64,000 nt of DNA from Georgenia daeguensis (GTDB lineage: Bacteria > Actinomycetota > Actinomycetes > Actinomycetales > Actinomycetaceae). Below, one piece after another: positions 1 through 10,202 of the stretch (within the stretch, counting starts at the first letter, position 1; every line of letters starts with the position of its first letter). The stretch is taken from NCBI RefSeq assembly GCF_039537705.1, contig NZ_BAABBA010000001.1, positions 62,001 through 126,000 on the forward strand, written 5' to 3'. Both the position numbers and the translations under genes were made by a program. The notes below the pieces were generated by a model, which made no database searches, was not told the DNA's origin, and was given only the letters and a program-made list of their open reading frames with translations.

Positions 1-53
1 GCCCGCCGCGCGGGCGCGCTGCGTCATCATGGGTCACGAGGGTGGTGAGGCCC

Positions 54-1241
54 ATGAGCTCGTGGCGAGTGGTCCCGGCGGTCTTCCTGGCACTGGCGCT
101 CGGGTCGTGCGCGGGCACCGGTGCCGATGGCCGGCCGAGCGCCGTCGTGCCCGGTGCGACAGGCGGTGCGACCGGTTCCTCGGCGAGCGACTCTCCGTCG
201 GCGCCGACTGCCGCCGGCGAGCCCAGCTCCGCGCCGGGCACCCCGTCTGCCGGCGGCGCACCGGCCGCCGCGGCGGAGCCCGGTGTCCTCGTCACGGACC
301 TTCTCTCGCCGTGGGGGCTGGACTTCCTTCCCGACGGCGACGCTCTCGTCACCGAGCGCGACACCGGCCGCGTGCTGCGGGTCGCGCCGGACGGCACGGT
401 GACGGAGCTGGGCACCGTGCCCGGCGTCAGCCACGGGGGCGAGGGTGGGCTGCTCGGGATCGCCGTCGCCCCGGACGTCGAGCGCAGCGGGCACGTCTTC
501 GTCTACGCCACCACCGACGCGGACAACCGGGTGCTGCGCATGCGCCTGGTGGGCGACAGCCTCGAGCCTGACGCCGTGATCGTGGAGGGCATCCGGCGGG
601 CGGGCAACCACAACGGCGGGCGACTGGCGTTCGGGCCCGACGGGTTCCTCTACGTCACCACCGGGGACGCCGGCGAGCCCTCGAACGCCCAGGACGTCGC
701 CTCCCTCGGCGGGAAGATCCTCCGGGTGGACGCCGACGGGCGGCCCGCACCGGGAAACCCGTTCGACGGCTCCCCGGTCTGGTCCTACGGCCACCGGAAC
801 GTCCAGGGCATCGGGTGGGACCCGGCCGGGCGGATGTACGCCAGCGAGTTCGGGCAGAACACCTACGACGAGCTCAACCTCATCGAGCCGGGCGGCAACT
901 ACGGCTGGCCCGAGGTGGAGGGCGCGGGCGGCGTCGCGGGCTTCGTCGACCCGCTCCGCCAGTGGTCCACGGACGAGGCCTCACCCAGCGGCCTCGCCGT
1001 CACGGGCGGGCAGGTCTACCTGGCGGCGCTGCGCGGCGAGTCGCTGTGGCGGGTGCCGCTGACCGGCGACGGCGGCACGGGTGAGCCGGTCCGGCTCCTG
1101 GAGGGCGAGTACGGGCGGCTGCGGGCCGTCGAGCCGGACGCGGCCGGCAACCTGTGGCTGCTCACGTCGAACCGGTCCCGAGGGAACCCGGTGCCCGAGG
1201 ACGACCGGATCGTCGTGGTGGACCCGGCCGCCCTCGGTTGA
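54..1241 (+). CDS. PQQ-dependent sugar dehydrogenase-like lipoprotein (GSDH fold)
   Basis: Predicted secreted lipoprotein of 395 residues. A short signal peptide ends in the lipobox LGSC, with the acylated Cys at residue 19, followed by a Ser/Ala/Gly-rich linker to about residue 70. The rest is the six-bladed propeller of the soluble glucose/sorbosone dehydrogenase family: LVTERD, GGEGGLLGIAV, HNGGRLAFGPDGFLYVTTGD, YGHRNVQGI and GGNYGWPEVEG are all family signatures, including the catalytic-His-type and Ca-binding loops. Family members oxidise aldoses with PQQ, but many actinobacterial homologues have no proven substrate. The ATG at 54 follows GGTGAGG; in-frame GTG codons at 42 and 45 are less likely starts. 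It stands alone, with the convergent BrkB gene 60 bp downstream. Confidence 0.88.
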   Translation: MSSWRVVPAVFLALALGSCAGTGADGRPSAVVPGATGGATGSSASDSPSAPTAAGEPSSAPGTPSAGGAPAAAAEPGVLVTDLLSPWGLDFLPDGDALVTERDTGRVLRVAPDGTVTELGTVPGVSHGGEGGLLGIAVAPDVERSGHVFVYATTDADNRVLRMRLVGDSLEPDAVIVEGIRRAGNHNGGRLAFGPDGFLYVTTGDAGEPSNAQDVASLGGKILRVDADGRPAPGNPFDGSPVWSYGHRNVQGIGWDPAGRMYASEFGQNTYDELNLIEPGGNYGWPEVEGAGGVAGFVDPLRQWSTDEASPSGLAVTGGQVYLAALRGESLWRVPLTGDGGTGEPVRLLEGEYGRLRAVEPDAAGNLWLLTSNRSRGNPVPEDDRIVVVDPAALG

Positions 1242-1301
1242 CTGGGTTGAGCGACGAGGTGGCAGTTCGCCGGTGAGGGAATGACCTCTCGACCGCTGAC
1301 G

Positions 1302-2426
1302 TCAGCTGGTCTCGTCGTCGTGACGGCGCCGGCTGGAGCGGTCCCGCCTCGGGGACCCGTCTTCGGCCCCGGCGGAGGTCTCACCGAGGTCCTGTGTGCG
1401 CCCGCGGGACTCGCGCAGCGCCCGGCCCTTCTCGATGTCCTCCTTGGCCTGCTTGGCCTTCTTGTCGCTGGCCTTGGTGTCGCGCGGCGGCAGCTGCACG
1501 GACTCCTCGGCGGGGATGCCGGCCTGGAGCTCGCGGCCCCGCTCAAGCTCGGCGTCGAACTCGGCACCGAAGAGCAGCGCAAGGTTCAGGATCCACAGCA
1601 GCAGCAGGAAGATGATGACGCCGGCCAGCGCCCCGTAGGTCTCGCTGTAGCTCTCCCCGCCGGCGGAGCTGACGTACAGGCCGAGGGCGAGGGCGGCGAG
1701 GGCCGCCACCAGTATCGCGATGAGGGCACCGGGGCTGACCCACCGGAACTTGGGCATCTTCACGTTCGGGGTCACGTAGTAGAGCAGGGCGATCGTGACC
1801 ACCACGATGAGCAGCAGGACCGGCCACTTGGCGATGCCCCACACCAGCAGCGCCTGGTCGCCGAGCCCGATGAGCCCGCCGATCGCCTCGGCCACCGGCC
1901 CGGAGACCACGAGGATCACCGCGGCCATGGCCACGAGGATGAGCATCGCGAGGGTGAGCAGATACATCACCGGCCGGAGCTTCCACATCGGCCGACCCTC
2001 GGGCACCTCGTACATGCGGTTCATCGCCCGTGAGAAGGCGTTGACGTAGTTCGACGCCGTCCACAGGGCGACCAGCAGACCGAGGAAAAGACCCCAGCCG
2101 GCGCCGGGCACGGTGGTGACGTTCTCGATGGCGGGCCGGAGTCGGTCCATCGACTCCTCGGGGACGAACTCCGAGGCCATGTCGATGATCGTCTGCGTGC
2201 TCTGCCCCTGTCCGACCAGGCTGAGCAGCGAGGCGAGCGCGATCAGCGCGGGGAAGAGCGAGAGGATCGCGTAGTAGGTCAGGGCCGCCGCGAGGTCGGT
2301 GCACTGGTCGTCGAGGAACTCCCGCAGGGTCCTGCGCAGGACGTAGCCCCAGGAGGGTTTGCGGATGTCACCGAGGGAGTCCGGCTTGGCCGGGTGGTCG
2401 GCATCCACGGTGCTCTTGCTGCTCAT
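1302..2426 (-). CDS. YihY/BrkB family inner-membrane protein
   Basis: Integral membrane protein of 374 residues of the YihY/virulence factor BrkB family (once mis-called ribonuclease BN). The hallmark start of the domain, LTYYAILSLFPALIALASLL, lies near residue 45-65, and about six hydrophobic segments follow, including TASNYVNAFSRAMNRMYEVPE, whose Asn/Arg-rich loop is conserved in the family. The C-terminal 75 residues are charged and Lys/Arg/Glu-rich, probably a cytoplasmic tail. The start at 2426 is set by GGAGGAG eight bases upstream; a longer in-frame extension lacks any such signal. Its molecular function is unknown in the family. It is divergent from the APC permease. Confidence 0.9.
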   Translation of the reverse strand: MSSKSTVDADHPAKPDSLGDIRKPSWGYVLRRTLREFLDDQCTDLAAALTYYAILSLFPALIALASLLSLVGQGQSTQTIIDMASEFVPEESMDRLRPAIENVTTVPGAGWGLFLGLLVALWTASNYVNAFSRAMNRMYEVPEGRPMWKLRPVMYLLTLAMLILVAMAAVILVVSGPVAEAIGGLIGLGDQALLVWGIAKWPVLLLIVVVTIALLYYVTPNVKMPKFRWVSPGALIAILVAALAALALGLYVSSAGGESYSETYGALAGVIIFLLLLWILNLALLFGAEFDAELERGRELQAGIPAEESVQLPPRDTKASDKKAKQAKEDIEKGRALRESRGRTQDLGETSAGAEDGSPRRDRSSRRRHDDETS

Positions 2427-2560
2427 CGACGTTCTCCTCCGGTGGGCGGTCGCACCCGACGTGGGCGCCCTGCTTGCTGAAAGCGTGCGGTGAGCCGTCG
2501 TGAGCGGCAACCGGAGCGGTCCCGCTTGCGGTGAGCCGACGGCGGCCCGAACCTGTGCCG

Positions 2561-3922
2561 ATGACGACCAGCGCACCCCCCGCGGGCGAGACCTCCCGGC
2601 TGCGGAAGGGCATCACGCCCGCCCTCCTCTTCCTCTTCATCCTCGGGGACGTCCTCGGCGCGGGCGTCTACGCCCTCGTGGGTGTCCTGGCCGAGGAGGC
2701 CGGCGGGATGATGTGGGCGCCGCTGCTGCTCGCGATGGCCATGGCGCTGCTGACGGCGTCGAGCTACGCCGAGCTCGTCACCAAGTACCCCAAGGCCGGC
2801 GGGGCCGCCGTCTTCGCCCGTCGCGCCTTCGGCCGCCCGGTGATCTCCTTCCTCGTCGGTTTCTCGATGCTGGCCGCCGGCGTGACGAGCGCGGCCGGGC
2901 TGGCGATCGCCTTCTCCGGCGACTACCTCTCCACCTTCGTCGACGTCCCGACCGCCCTGGCAGCGCCGGTCTTTCTCGTCCTGCTGGCCCTGCTCAACGC
3001 CCGCGGGATCAAGGAGTCCGTGCGCTCCAACGTGGCGATGACCGTCATCGAGGTCTCCGGCCTGGTGCTGGTCGTCGTCCTGGGCGCCGTCGCGATCGGG
3101 GGCGGGCAGGGGGACCCGGGCCGGCTCACCGAGCTTCCCGACGGCGTGGGGCTCGGCGCCGCGGTGCTCGGCGGGGCGCTGATCGCCTTCTACTCCTTCG
3201 TCGGCTTCGAGGTCTCGGCCAACGTCGCCGAGGAGGTCCACGACGTCAGCCGCGTCTACCCGCGCGCCCTGTTCGGCGCGCTCGCGGTGGCCGGCGTCGT
3301 GTACCTGCTGATCGCCGTCGTCTCCGCGCTCGTCATCGACCCTGCCGACCTCGCCGGCTCCACGAGCCCGCTGCTCGACGTCGTCGCGGCCACCGGGATC
3401 GGCCTGCCACCGTGGGCGTTCAGCGCGATCGCACTCGTCGCCGTCGCGAACGGGGCGCTGCTGACGATGATCATGTCCAGCCGCATGGCGTACGGCATGG
3501 CCGACGAGGGACTCCTCCCGCACCCGCTGACCCGGGTGCTGCCGAACCGGCGGACGCCGTGGCTCGCCATCGTCCTCACCACGGCACTCGCCGTCGGGCT
3601 CACCCTCGTCGGCGACCTCGCCGTGCTGGCCGAGACCGTGGTCCTCCTGCTGCTGTTCGTCTTCCTCAGCACCAACGTCGCGGTGCTCGTGCTGCGCCGC
3701 GACCGCGTGGCCCACCCGCACTTCCGGACCCCTGCCGCGCTGCCGGTGCTCGCCGTGGTCTCCTGCCTGGTCCTCCTGGCCCAGCAGTCGCTGGAGGTCT
3801 GGACCTACGGGCTCGCCATGCTGGCGCTCGGCGTCGTGCTGCACCTGCTCACGCGGCGCACCGGCCATGCCCGGAAGGTGCGGGCGGAGCAGGCGGAGGC
3901 GCGGGCCGCGGCCCGGAGGTGA
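2561..3922 (+). CDS. APC-family amino-acid permease
   Basis: Transporter of about 453 residues with twelve predicted membrane helices, of the amino acid/polyamine/organocation superfamily. The N-terminal GDVLGAGVYALVG loop is the unwound TM1 substrate-binding motif (G-x-G-I/V-Y/F), and SSYAELVTKYPKAGGAAVFA in TM3 and FYSFVGFEVSANVAEEVHD in TM6 are also typical. The pattern is closest to the amino-acid permease branch rather than to polyamine exchangers; the substrate cannot be read. ATG 2561 is chosen for homology to the family N-terminus, but no good ribosome binding site is visible, and GTG 2531 in frame is possible. Confidence 0.85.
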   Translation: MTTSAPPAGETSRLRKGITPALLFLFILGDVLGAGVYALVGVLAEEAGGMMWAPLLLAMAMALLTASSYAELVTKYPKAGGAAVFARRAFGRPVISFLVGFSMLAAGVTSAAGLAIAFSGDYLSTFVDVPTALAAPVFLVLLALLNARGIKESVRSNVAMTVIEVSGLVLVVVLGAVAIGGGQGDPGRLTELPDGVGLGAAVLGGALIAFYSFVGFEVSANVAEEVHDVSRVYPRALFGALAVAGVVYLLIAVVSALVIDPADLAGSTSPLLDVVAATGIGLPPWAFSAIALVAVANGALLTMIMSSRMAYGMADEGLLPHPLTRVLPNRRTPWLAIVLTTALAVGLTLVGDLAVLAETVVLLLLFVFLSTNVAVLVLRRDRVAHPHFRTPAALPVLAVVSCLVLLAQQSLEVWTYGLAMLALGVVLHLLTRRTGHARKVRAEQAEARAAARR

Positions 3923-3952
3923 CCTCGGCGCCCGATCTCGGCACGTCGACGT

Positions 3953-3991
3953 CGGAACCCCGGACGTCGGGACCCCGACGCCGAAGTTCCG
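3953..3991 (+). terminator. nested stem-loop after the APC permease
   Basis: An outer 6-bp stem (CGGAAC, 3953-3958, pairing with GTTCCG, 3986-3991) encloses an inner 7-bp stem with a 2-base loop (CGTCGGG 3965-3971 / CCCGACG 3974-3980). It lies 30 bp after the permease stop and before the next gene, a position that suits a transcription terminator, but there is no T-tract. Confidence 0.35.
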
Positions 3992-4058
3992 AACGCTGGC
4001 GGAGGTCGCCGCGGCAGGAGAAGGTGGACCCGTCGGACGGTGACGAGAGGCGGTGGGT

Positions 4059-4838
4059 ATGACCCTCCTTCCCAGGCTGGCGGCCGTGGCCGCCGCGGGT
4101 GCGGGCGTGGCGCTCGGCGGCGTCGCCGTCGCCATCGGCGTGCTGCGCGGGGCGAAGCCGTTGCACCCGCGCGGCGCCGTGGTGCGCGCCCATCTCCACC
4201 TGCACTCGCGGCCTCCCGAGCTCGGCATGGCGCTCGGCGTCCTGGGTCACCGGGAGGCGCAGGTGCGGTTCTCCCGCGCCATCGGGCTGCCTCGGTCCCT
4301 GCCGGACATCCAGGGCCTCGCGATGCGGGTGCACGATCCGGACGGCCCCATCGACGTGCTGCTCGCCTCGACCGGGCGCGGGCCGCTGTCCCGCTTCATC
4401 CTCACGATGAGGCGGCGTCCGGAGGACGGCGCGTTCACCAGCCTCATGCCGTACAAGGGCCCGCGCGGGCCCGTGCTCCTGGGTGCCGAACCCTCCCAGG
4501 ACCCGCGGATCTACGTCCTCGAGTGGGCCACTCCGCAGGGCCCGTGGCGCACCTTCGCCACGCTCGAGTGCGAGCAGGTTCCCTCCGAGGCCGACGACGC
4601 CCCCATCCGGTTCCGCCCGCTCGCCAACGCCCCGCGCGGCCTCGGGACGTACGAGTGGACCGAGCAGCTGCGCCGGTACGGCTACCGGTGGGCCGCGGCG
4701 GTCTCACCGGCCCTGCCCAGGAGCGCCACGAGGAAGTCCGAGCCATGGCCGAACGGCCGGACGTCCCACGCGGACAGCAGCACCCCCGGCTCCAGCCCGG
4801 CCGCCCCGGCGTCGACGAGGAACTCCTCGAAGTCGTAG
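4059..4838 (+). CDS. conserved protein with catalase-like heme-fold motifs; 3' end runs into convergent gene
   Basis: The first 220 residues read as one conserved protein: an N-terminal hydrophobic Ala/Gly helix (residues 4-30), then VRFSRAIGLPRSLPDIQGLAMRV-type sequence resembling the catalase-related fold of actinobacterial proteins of unknown role. I cannot assign an activity. ATG 4059 has GAGAGG eight bases upstream; GTG 4053 also possible. The last 40 residues (after RRYGYRW, about base 4690) are Ser/Pro/Arg-rich and lie antisense to the methyltransferase gene over 157 bp, so the natural stop may have been lost by a frameshift or point mutation. N-terminal call is firm as a real gene; the C-terminus is doubtful. 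Confidence 0.65.
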   Translation: MTLLPRLAAVAAAGAGVALGGVAVAIGVLRGAKPLHPRGAVVRAHLHLHSRPPELGMALGVLGHREAQVRFSRAIGLPRSLPDIQGLAMRVHDPDGPIDVLLASTGRGPLSRFILTMRRRPEDGAFTSLMPYKGPRGPVLLGAEPSQDPRIYVLEWATPQGPWRTFATLECEQVPSEADDAPIRFRPLANAPRGLGTYEWTEQLRRYGYRWAAAVSPALPRSATRKSEPWPNGRTSHADSSTPGSSPAAPASTRNSSKS

Positions 4839-5311
4839 CCGCGGCCCGCGCCGAATCCGATCGCCGCGCGGCCGCCGGCCCGGAGGTGGACGGCGAAGCG
4901 GCGCAGCACCTCGCGCCGGGTGCTGGGGGCGAGGAACGTCATGACGTTGCCCGCGCAGACGATCGCGTCGAAGCCCTCGGAGATCCCGCGGGCCGGCAGG
5001 TCGAGCTCGGCGAGGTCGCCCACGAGCCAGGTGGGACCCGGGTGATCCTCCTCCGCGGCGGCGATCAGCACGGGGTCGACATCGACGCCGACCACCTCGT
5101 GACCCGCGGCCGCCAGGGCGGAGCCCACCCGGCCCGGCCCGCAGCCGGCGTCGAGAATCCGCGCGCCGCGCGGCACCATCGCGTCCACCAGGCGCGCCTC
5201 GCCGGCCAGGTCCGCCCCGGAGGCCGCCATGGTGCGGAACCGCTGCACGTACCAGCGCGAGTGCTCGGGGTTGGTCTCGGTGATGCGCTGCCAGCCGCTC
5301 GGCTCGGGCAC
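4682..5311 (-). CDS. class I SAM-dependent methyltransferase
   Basis: A 209-residue Rossmann-fold methyltransferase. Motif I is ILDAGCGPGRVGSALAAAG near residue 52-70, followed by the acidic ribose-binding end of strand 2 (VVGVDVDP), then VGDLAELDL and the motif IV region FDAIVCAGNVMTFL. It is close to the small 'GNVM' type methyltransferases common in actinobacteria; the substrate is unknown. The GTG start at 5311 is preceded by AGGAGG at ideal spacing. It is transcribed in the same direction as the HAD-IIA gene upstream (57 bp gap) and ends tail-to-tail with, and overlapping, the preceding plus-strand gene. Confidence 0.88.
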   Translation of the reverse strand: MPEPSGWQRITETNPEHSRWYVQRFRTMAASGADLAGEARLVDAMVPRGARILDAGCGPGRVGSALAAAGHEVVGVDVDPVLIAAAEEDHPGPTWLVGDLAELDLPARGISEGFDAIVCAGNVMTFLAPSTRREVLRRFAVHLRAGGRAAIGFGAGRGYDFEEFLVDAGAAGLEPGVLLSAWDVRPFGHGSDFLVALLGRAGETAAAHR

Positions 5312-5368
5312 GGTTCCTCCTCTTCGGGTGCGGGGGCGTCCGCGAGCAGCCGCGGGCCCGCTCCGACG

Positions 5369-6163
5369 CTACCCCTCGGACCGCCGCAGCCACCCCGGCA
5401 GGTCCGCGACGCTCTCGAGGACGGCGTCCGGCGCGTCCGCCGACCGCTCGAGCACCTCGGGCCGGAACTTCCCGGTGCGCACGAGCACGCCGGTGAGCCC
5501 CAGGGTCTGCGCGGCGAGGACGTCGGAGTCGAGGTCGTCCCCGACCATCACCGCTTCGCCGGCGCCGGCGCATAGGGTCGCGAGCGCCGCCTCGAACAGT
5601 CCCCGCGCGGGCTTGCCCACCACGACCGCCTCGACGTCCGCCGCGGCCTCGAGCGCCGCGACGAAGGCCCCGGCGTCGAGCTGGAGCCCGGCGTCGGTGC
5701 GCCAGTACATGCTCCGGTGCATCGCGACCAGCGCGGCGCCGTCGTGCAGCGCCGCGAGGGCCCGGTTGAGGGCGGCGTAGTCGATCTCGGGGCCCCCGCC
5801 GCCGACGAGCACGACGTCGATCTCGCTCTCCTCCGGCCCCGCCAGGCGGACGCCGGCGAGGTCGGCCGCGACGTCGCCGCTGCTCACCAGCAGGCACCGG
5901 GCACCGGGGTGGTGCTCGGCCAGGTAGGCCGCCGTCGCGATCGGGGCGGTGACGATCTGCTCGTCCCCGACGGCGAAGCCGGCCTCGCGCAGCGCGTCAC
6001 CGATCGCGGCCCGGGTCCGGGAGGTGGTGTTGGTGACCAGCGCGACCTCCAGCCCTGCGGCGCGCAGGGCGTCGTACGCCTCGACGGCGCCGGGCAGCGC
6101 CTTCCACGAGACGGTCAGGACGCCGTCGATGTCGAGCAGCACGGCGCGCACGTCCTCGAGCAT
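5369..6163 (-). CDS. HAD superfamily IIA hydrolase (LHPP/NagD-like phosphatase)
   Basis: A 264-residue haloacid-dehalogenase-type phosphatase of subfamily IIA. Motif I is LLDIDGVLT (nucleophile Asp11 and general acid Asp13), motif II is LVTNTTSRT, the Lys of motif III is in VVVGKPARGLF, and motif IV is MVGDDLDSDV. The C2-type cap sits between motifs II and III. The arrangement matches the LHPP/TIGR01458 group, which removes phosphate from small molecules or phospho-residues. The ATG at 6163 follows the sequence GAGG. Probably co-transcribed with the methyltransferase downstream. Confidence 0.9.
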   Translation of the reverse strand: MLEDVRAVLLDIDGVLTVSWKALPGAVEAYDALRAAGLEVALVTNTTSRTRAAIGDALREAGFAVGDEQIVTAPIATAAYLAEHHPGARCLLVSSGDVAADLAGVRLAGPEESEIDVVLVGGGGPEIDYAALNRALAALHDGAALVAMHRSMYWRTDAGLQLDAGAFVAALEAAADVEAVVVGKPARGLFEAALATLCAGAGEAVMVGDDLDSDVLAAQTLGLTGVLVRTGKFRPEVLERSADAPDAVLESVADLPGWLRRSEG

Positions 6164-6206
6164 GGCGTCCTCCCCTCTGGGCCCAACCCTGCCACGGGCC
6201 GGGCGA

Positions 6207-6343
6207 CCAGGACGGTCGAGCCGGTGGCCCGGCGGCCGCCCCCGTGATCAGGACGGTCGGGCCGTCGGCCCGGCGGGCCCAGTCGCCGCCCCGGTGGGTC
6301 CGGCCGCCGCCCCGGTGGGTCCGGCCGCCGCCCCGGTGGGTCC
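6207..6343. repeat. two short GC-rich tandem repeats after the J-domain gene
   Basis: A 29-bp unit (core CAGGACGGTCG) occurs at 6207 and 6248, and a 21-bp unit ending CCGGTGGGTCC occurs three times head to tail at 6281-6301, 6302-6322 and 6323-6343 (the last two identical). The block fills the gap between the end of the J-domain gene at 6380 and the start of the HAD-IIA gene. Confidence 0.85.
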
Positions 6344-6379
6344 CCGCCCACCACTCCCGGTCGGTCAGCGGACGATCGG

Positions 6380-7372
6380 TCAGACGAAGCGGATGTGCTG
6401 CTGCAGCCGTGTGCGGATCTCGAAGAACGCGGCGTCCGGGAGCCGGCCCGTGCCGGGCAGGCCGACCGTCAGCAGAAAGGTCAGCGAGCCGCGCCGCACG
6501 GCGAGCCGGGCGGGCCGGCGCCCGCGACCGCGGCGCAGCAGGACGACGTCCTCGCCGAGCGCGTCGTCGGGCAGCACGAGCACCACGGCCGTGACGGCGA
6601 CCCCCCAGGACCTGGCGATGCCCGCCCGGCGGGCCAGCGACCGCACCGGGCGCTCGCCCGCCGGCAGCGCGTCGCTCACCAGCTCGCTGCCGCGGGGACG
6701 CGCCGGTGCACCCCAGTCCTCGGACTGCAGGACGAACACCCCCGTCGGCCCGAGGACGACGTGGTCGATCTTGGCGGACTCCGAGGGGCTCAGCCCCGCG
6801 CTGCGGGTCCAGGCCCCGCTGTCCGGGGCCGTCGCGACGTCGTGCCACACGGCGAAGGACGGACCGAGGTTGCTCAGGATCCGCGCGGTCGCCTCCTCGG
6901 CCAGCGCGTCCGCGAGCGCGTGGCGGACCTCGCGCGGTGCACGCCGGACCAGGTCCTCCTCGTAGGGGTCGGCGAGGTCGACGCCACGACCGACCCACTC
7001 GCGCACGAGCGTGAGGTAGCGCTGCCGCGACGCCCCGCCCGGGTGCCCGTAGGACCGCGCGGGGGAGGGCGGGCGCGCACTGCCCCGGCCCGTCCCGGTC
7101 GTCCACACCCGCGTGCCCTCGTCCTCGGTCGGGGCCGACCGGGCCGACCGCGGGGCGCCGGCCGCAGTGTGGTCGTACTCGGCCCGGCCCGCCGGGGTGC
7201 CGACGCGCTCCCAGGCGATCTGCACCGCGTGGAACGCGGCCGGGTCACCGCCCAGGTCCGGGTGCGTCTGGCGCTGCCTGCGCCGGTACGCACGGCGCAG
7301 CTCCTCGGCGGACGCGTGGCGGTCGACACCGAGGACGTCGTAGGGCGTGGTGCCAGGCGCGGCGTCGGTCAT
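6380..7372 (-). CDS. J-domain protein with C-terminal NERD-like nuclease domain
   Basis: A 330-residue fusion. Residues 8-70 are a DnaJ J-domain: PYDVLGVDRHASAEELRRAY with the diagnostic HPD in QTHPDLGGD, so it should be able to stimulate an Hsp70 ATPase. There is no Gly/Phe region or zinc finger. After a low-complexity linker, residues 130-330 contain KIDHVVLGPTGVFVLQSEDW, which is the core of nuclease-related (NERD) domains, where an invariant Asp and a Gln/Glu-x-Lys site are usually catalytic; here QSEDW replaces the usual Lys-bearing strand, so activity is uncertain. ATG 7372 (MTDAAPG) is preferred; GTG 7402 is an alternative. Partner and substrate are unknown. Confidence 0.82.
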   Translation of the reverse strand: MTDAAPGTTPYDVLGVDRHASAEELRRAYRRRQRQTHPDLGGDPAAFHAVQIAWERVGTPAGRAEYDHTAAGAPRSARSAPTEDEGTRVWTTGTGRGSARPPSPARSYGHPGGASRQRYLTLVREWVGRGVDLADPYEEDLVRRAPREVRHALADALAEEATARILSNLGPSFAVWHDVATAPDSGAWTRSAGLSPSESAKIDHVVLGPTGVFVLQSEDWGAPARPRGSELVSDALPAGERPVRSLARRAGIARSWGVAVTAVVLVLPDDALGEDVVLLRRGRGRRPARLAVRRGSLTFLLTVGLPGTGRLPDAAFFEIRTRLQQHIRFV

Positions 7373-7453
7373 GGTCGCTTTCGGAAGTGCGGCGGCCTTC
7401 ACCGTACATCCCCCGCGCGGAGCGCCGGGGCGATCTGCCGCCCGCCCGGACGG

Positions 7454-9451
<1,998 letters not shown>

Positions 9452-9547
9452 CCGTCCACCGTAGGACGTGGCGCAGCACCGAGCACCCGGGTTCGGGGCG
9501 CGATCGAGGTATGCGCGACGGCTCGCCGGATCGTGCACACTCGCGGA

Positions 9548-10117
9548 GTGGGTGCGACGGAGAGGCGAGGACCGAGCCGTGAGGACCTCCTGGCCTGCGC
9601 CGGACGCAGCATCCCCCCGGTGATCGCCCCGGGGCTGACGGTCCTGCTGTGCGGGATCAACCCCGGGCTGTACTCGGCGTGGACGGGTCACCACTTCGCC
9701 CGGCCCGGCAACCGGTTCTGGCCGGCGCTGCACCGGTCGGGCATGACCCCGCGCCTCCTCGCGCCCTCCGAGCAGCACGAGCTGCCGCGCTACGGCCTGG
9801 GCATCACCAACGTCGTCAACCGGGCCACCGCGACGGCCGCCGAGCTGAGCGGTGCCGAGCTCCGCGAGGGCGGTGAGCGGCTCGCGGAGGAGGTCCGGCG
9901 GTACACGCCGGCGTGGCTGGCGGTGCTCGGCGTCACCGCCTACCGGACGGCGTTCGGGGAGCCGAGGGCCGCGCTGGGCCCGCAGGAGCGGACGCTGGGG
10001 ACGACCCGGGTGTGGGTGCTGCCCAACCCGAGCGGGCTCAACGCGCACTTCCAGCTGGCCGACCTGGCCGAGAAGTTCACCGAGCTGCGCATCGCGGCGA
10101 CGGGCTCCGGGGACTGA
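9548..10117 (+). CDS. mug: G/U mismatch-specific DNA glycosylase (Mug/TDG family)
   Basis: A 189-residue base-excision repair enzyme that removes uracil or alkylated bases mispaired with G. The N-terminal active-site motif is LLCGINPGLYSAWTGHHFA (Asn activates the water; GINPG is diagnostic for Mug/TDG) and the C-terminal wedge motif is VLPNPSGLNAHF. Length is as in other bacterial Mug proteins with a short N-terminal extension. GTG 9548 is preferred; GTG 9533 is in frame. Stands alone; convergent with the FAD/Rieske gene, with a tandem repeat starting inside its own stop codon. Confidence 0.92.
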   Translation: MGATERRGPSREDLLACAGRSIPPVIAPGLTVLLCGINPGLYSAWTGHHFARPGNRFWPALHRSGMTPRLLAPSEQHELPRYGLGITNVVNRATATAAELSGAELREGGERLAEEVRRYTPAWLAVLGVTAYRTAFGEPRAALGPQERTLGTTRVWVLPNPSGLNAHFQLADLAEKFTELRIAATGSGD

Positions 10118-10173
10118 CCGGCACCGGCACGACGGACGTCGGGCGACCGGCACCGGCACGACGGACGCCGGGC
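10116..10173. repeat. 29-bp tandem duplication starting in the mug stop codon
   Basis: Two adjacent copies (10116-10144 and 10145-10173) of a 29-bp unit beginning GACCGGCACCGGCACGACGG. They differ at one internal base. The first two bases of the array are the last two of the mug TGA. It lies between two convergent genes. Confidence 0.9.
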
Positions 10174-10202
10174 TACCGGGCGGCACCGTCGAAACGGCGT
10201 GG

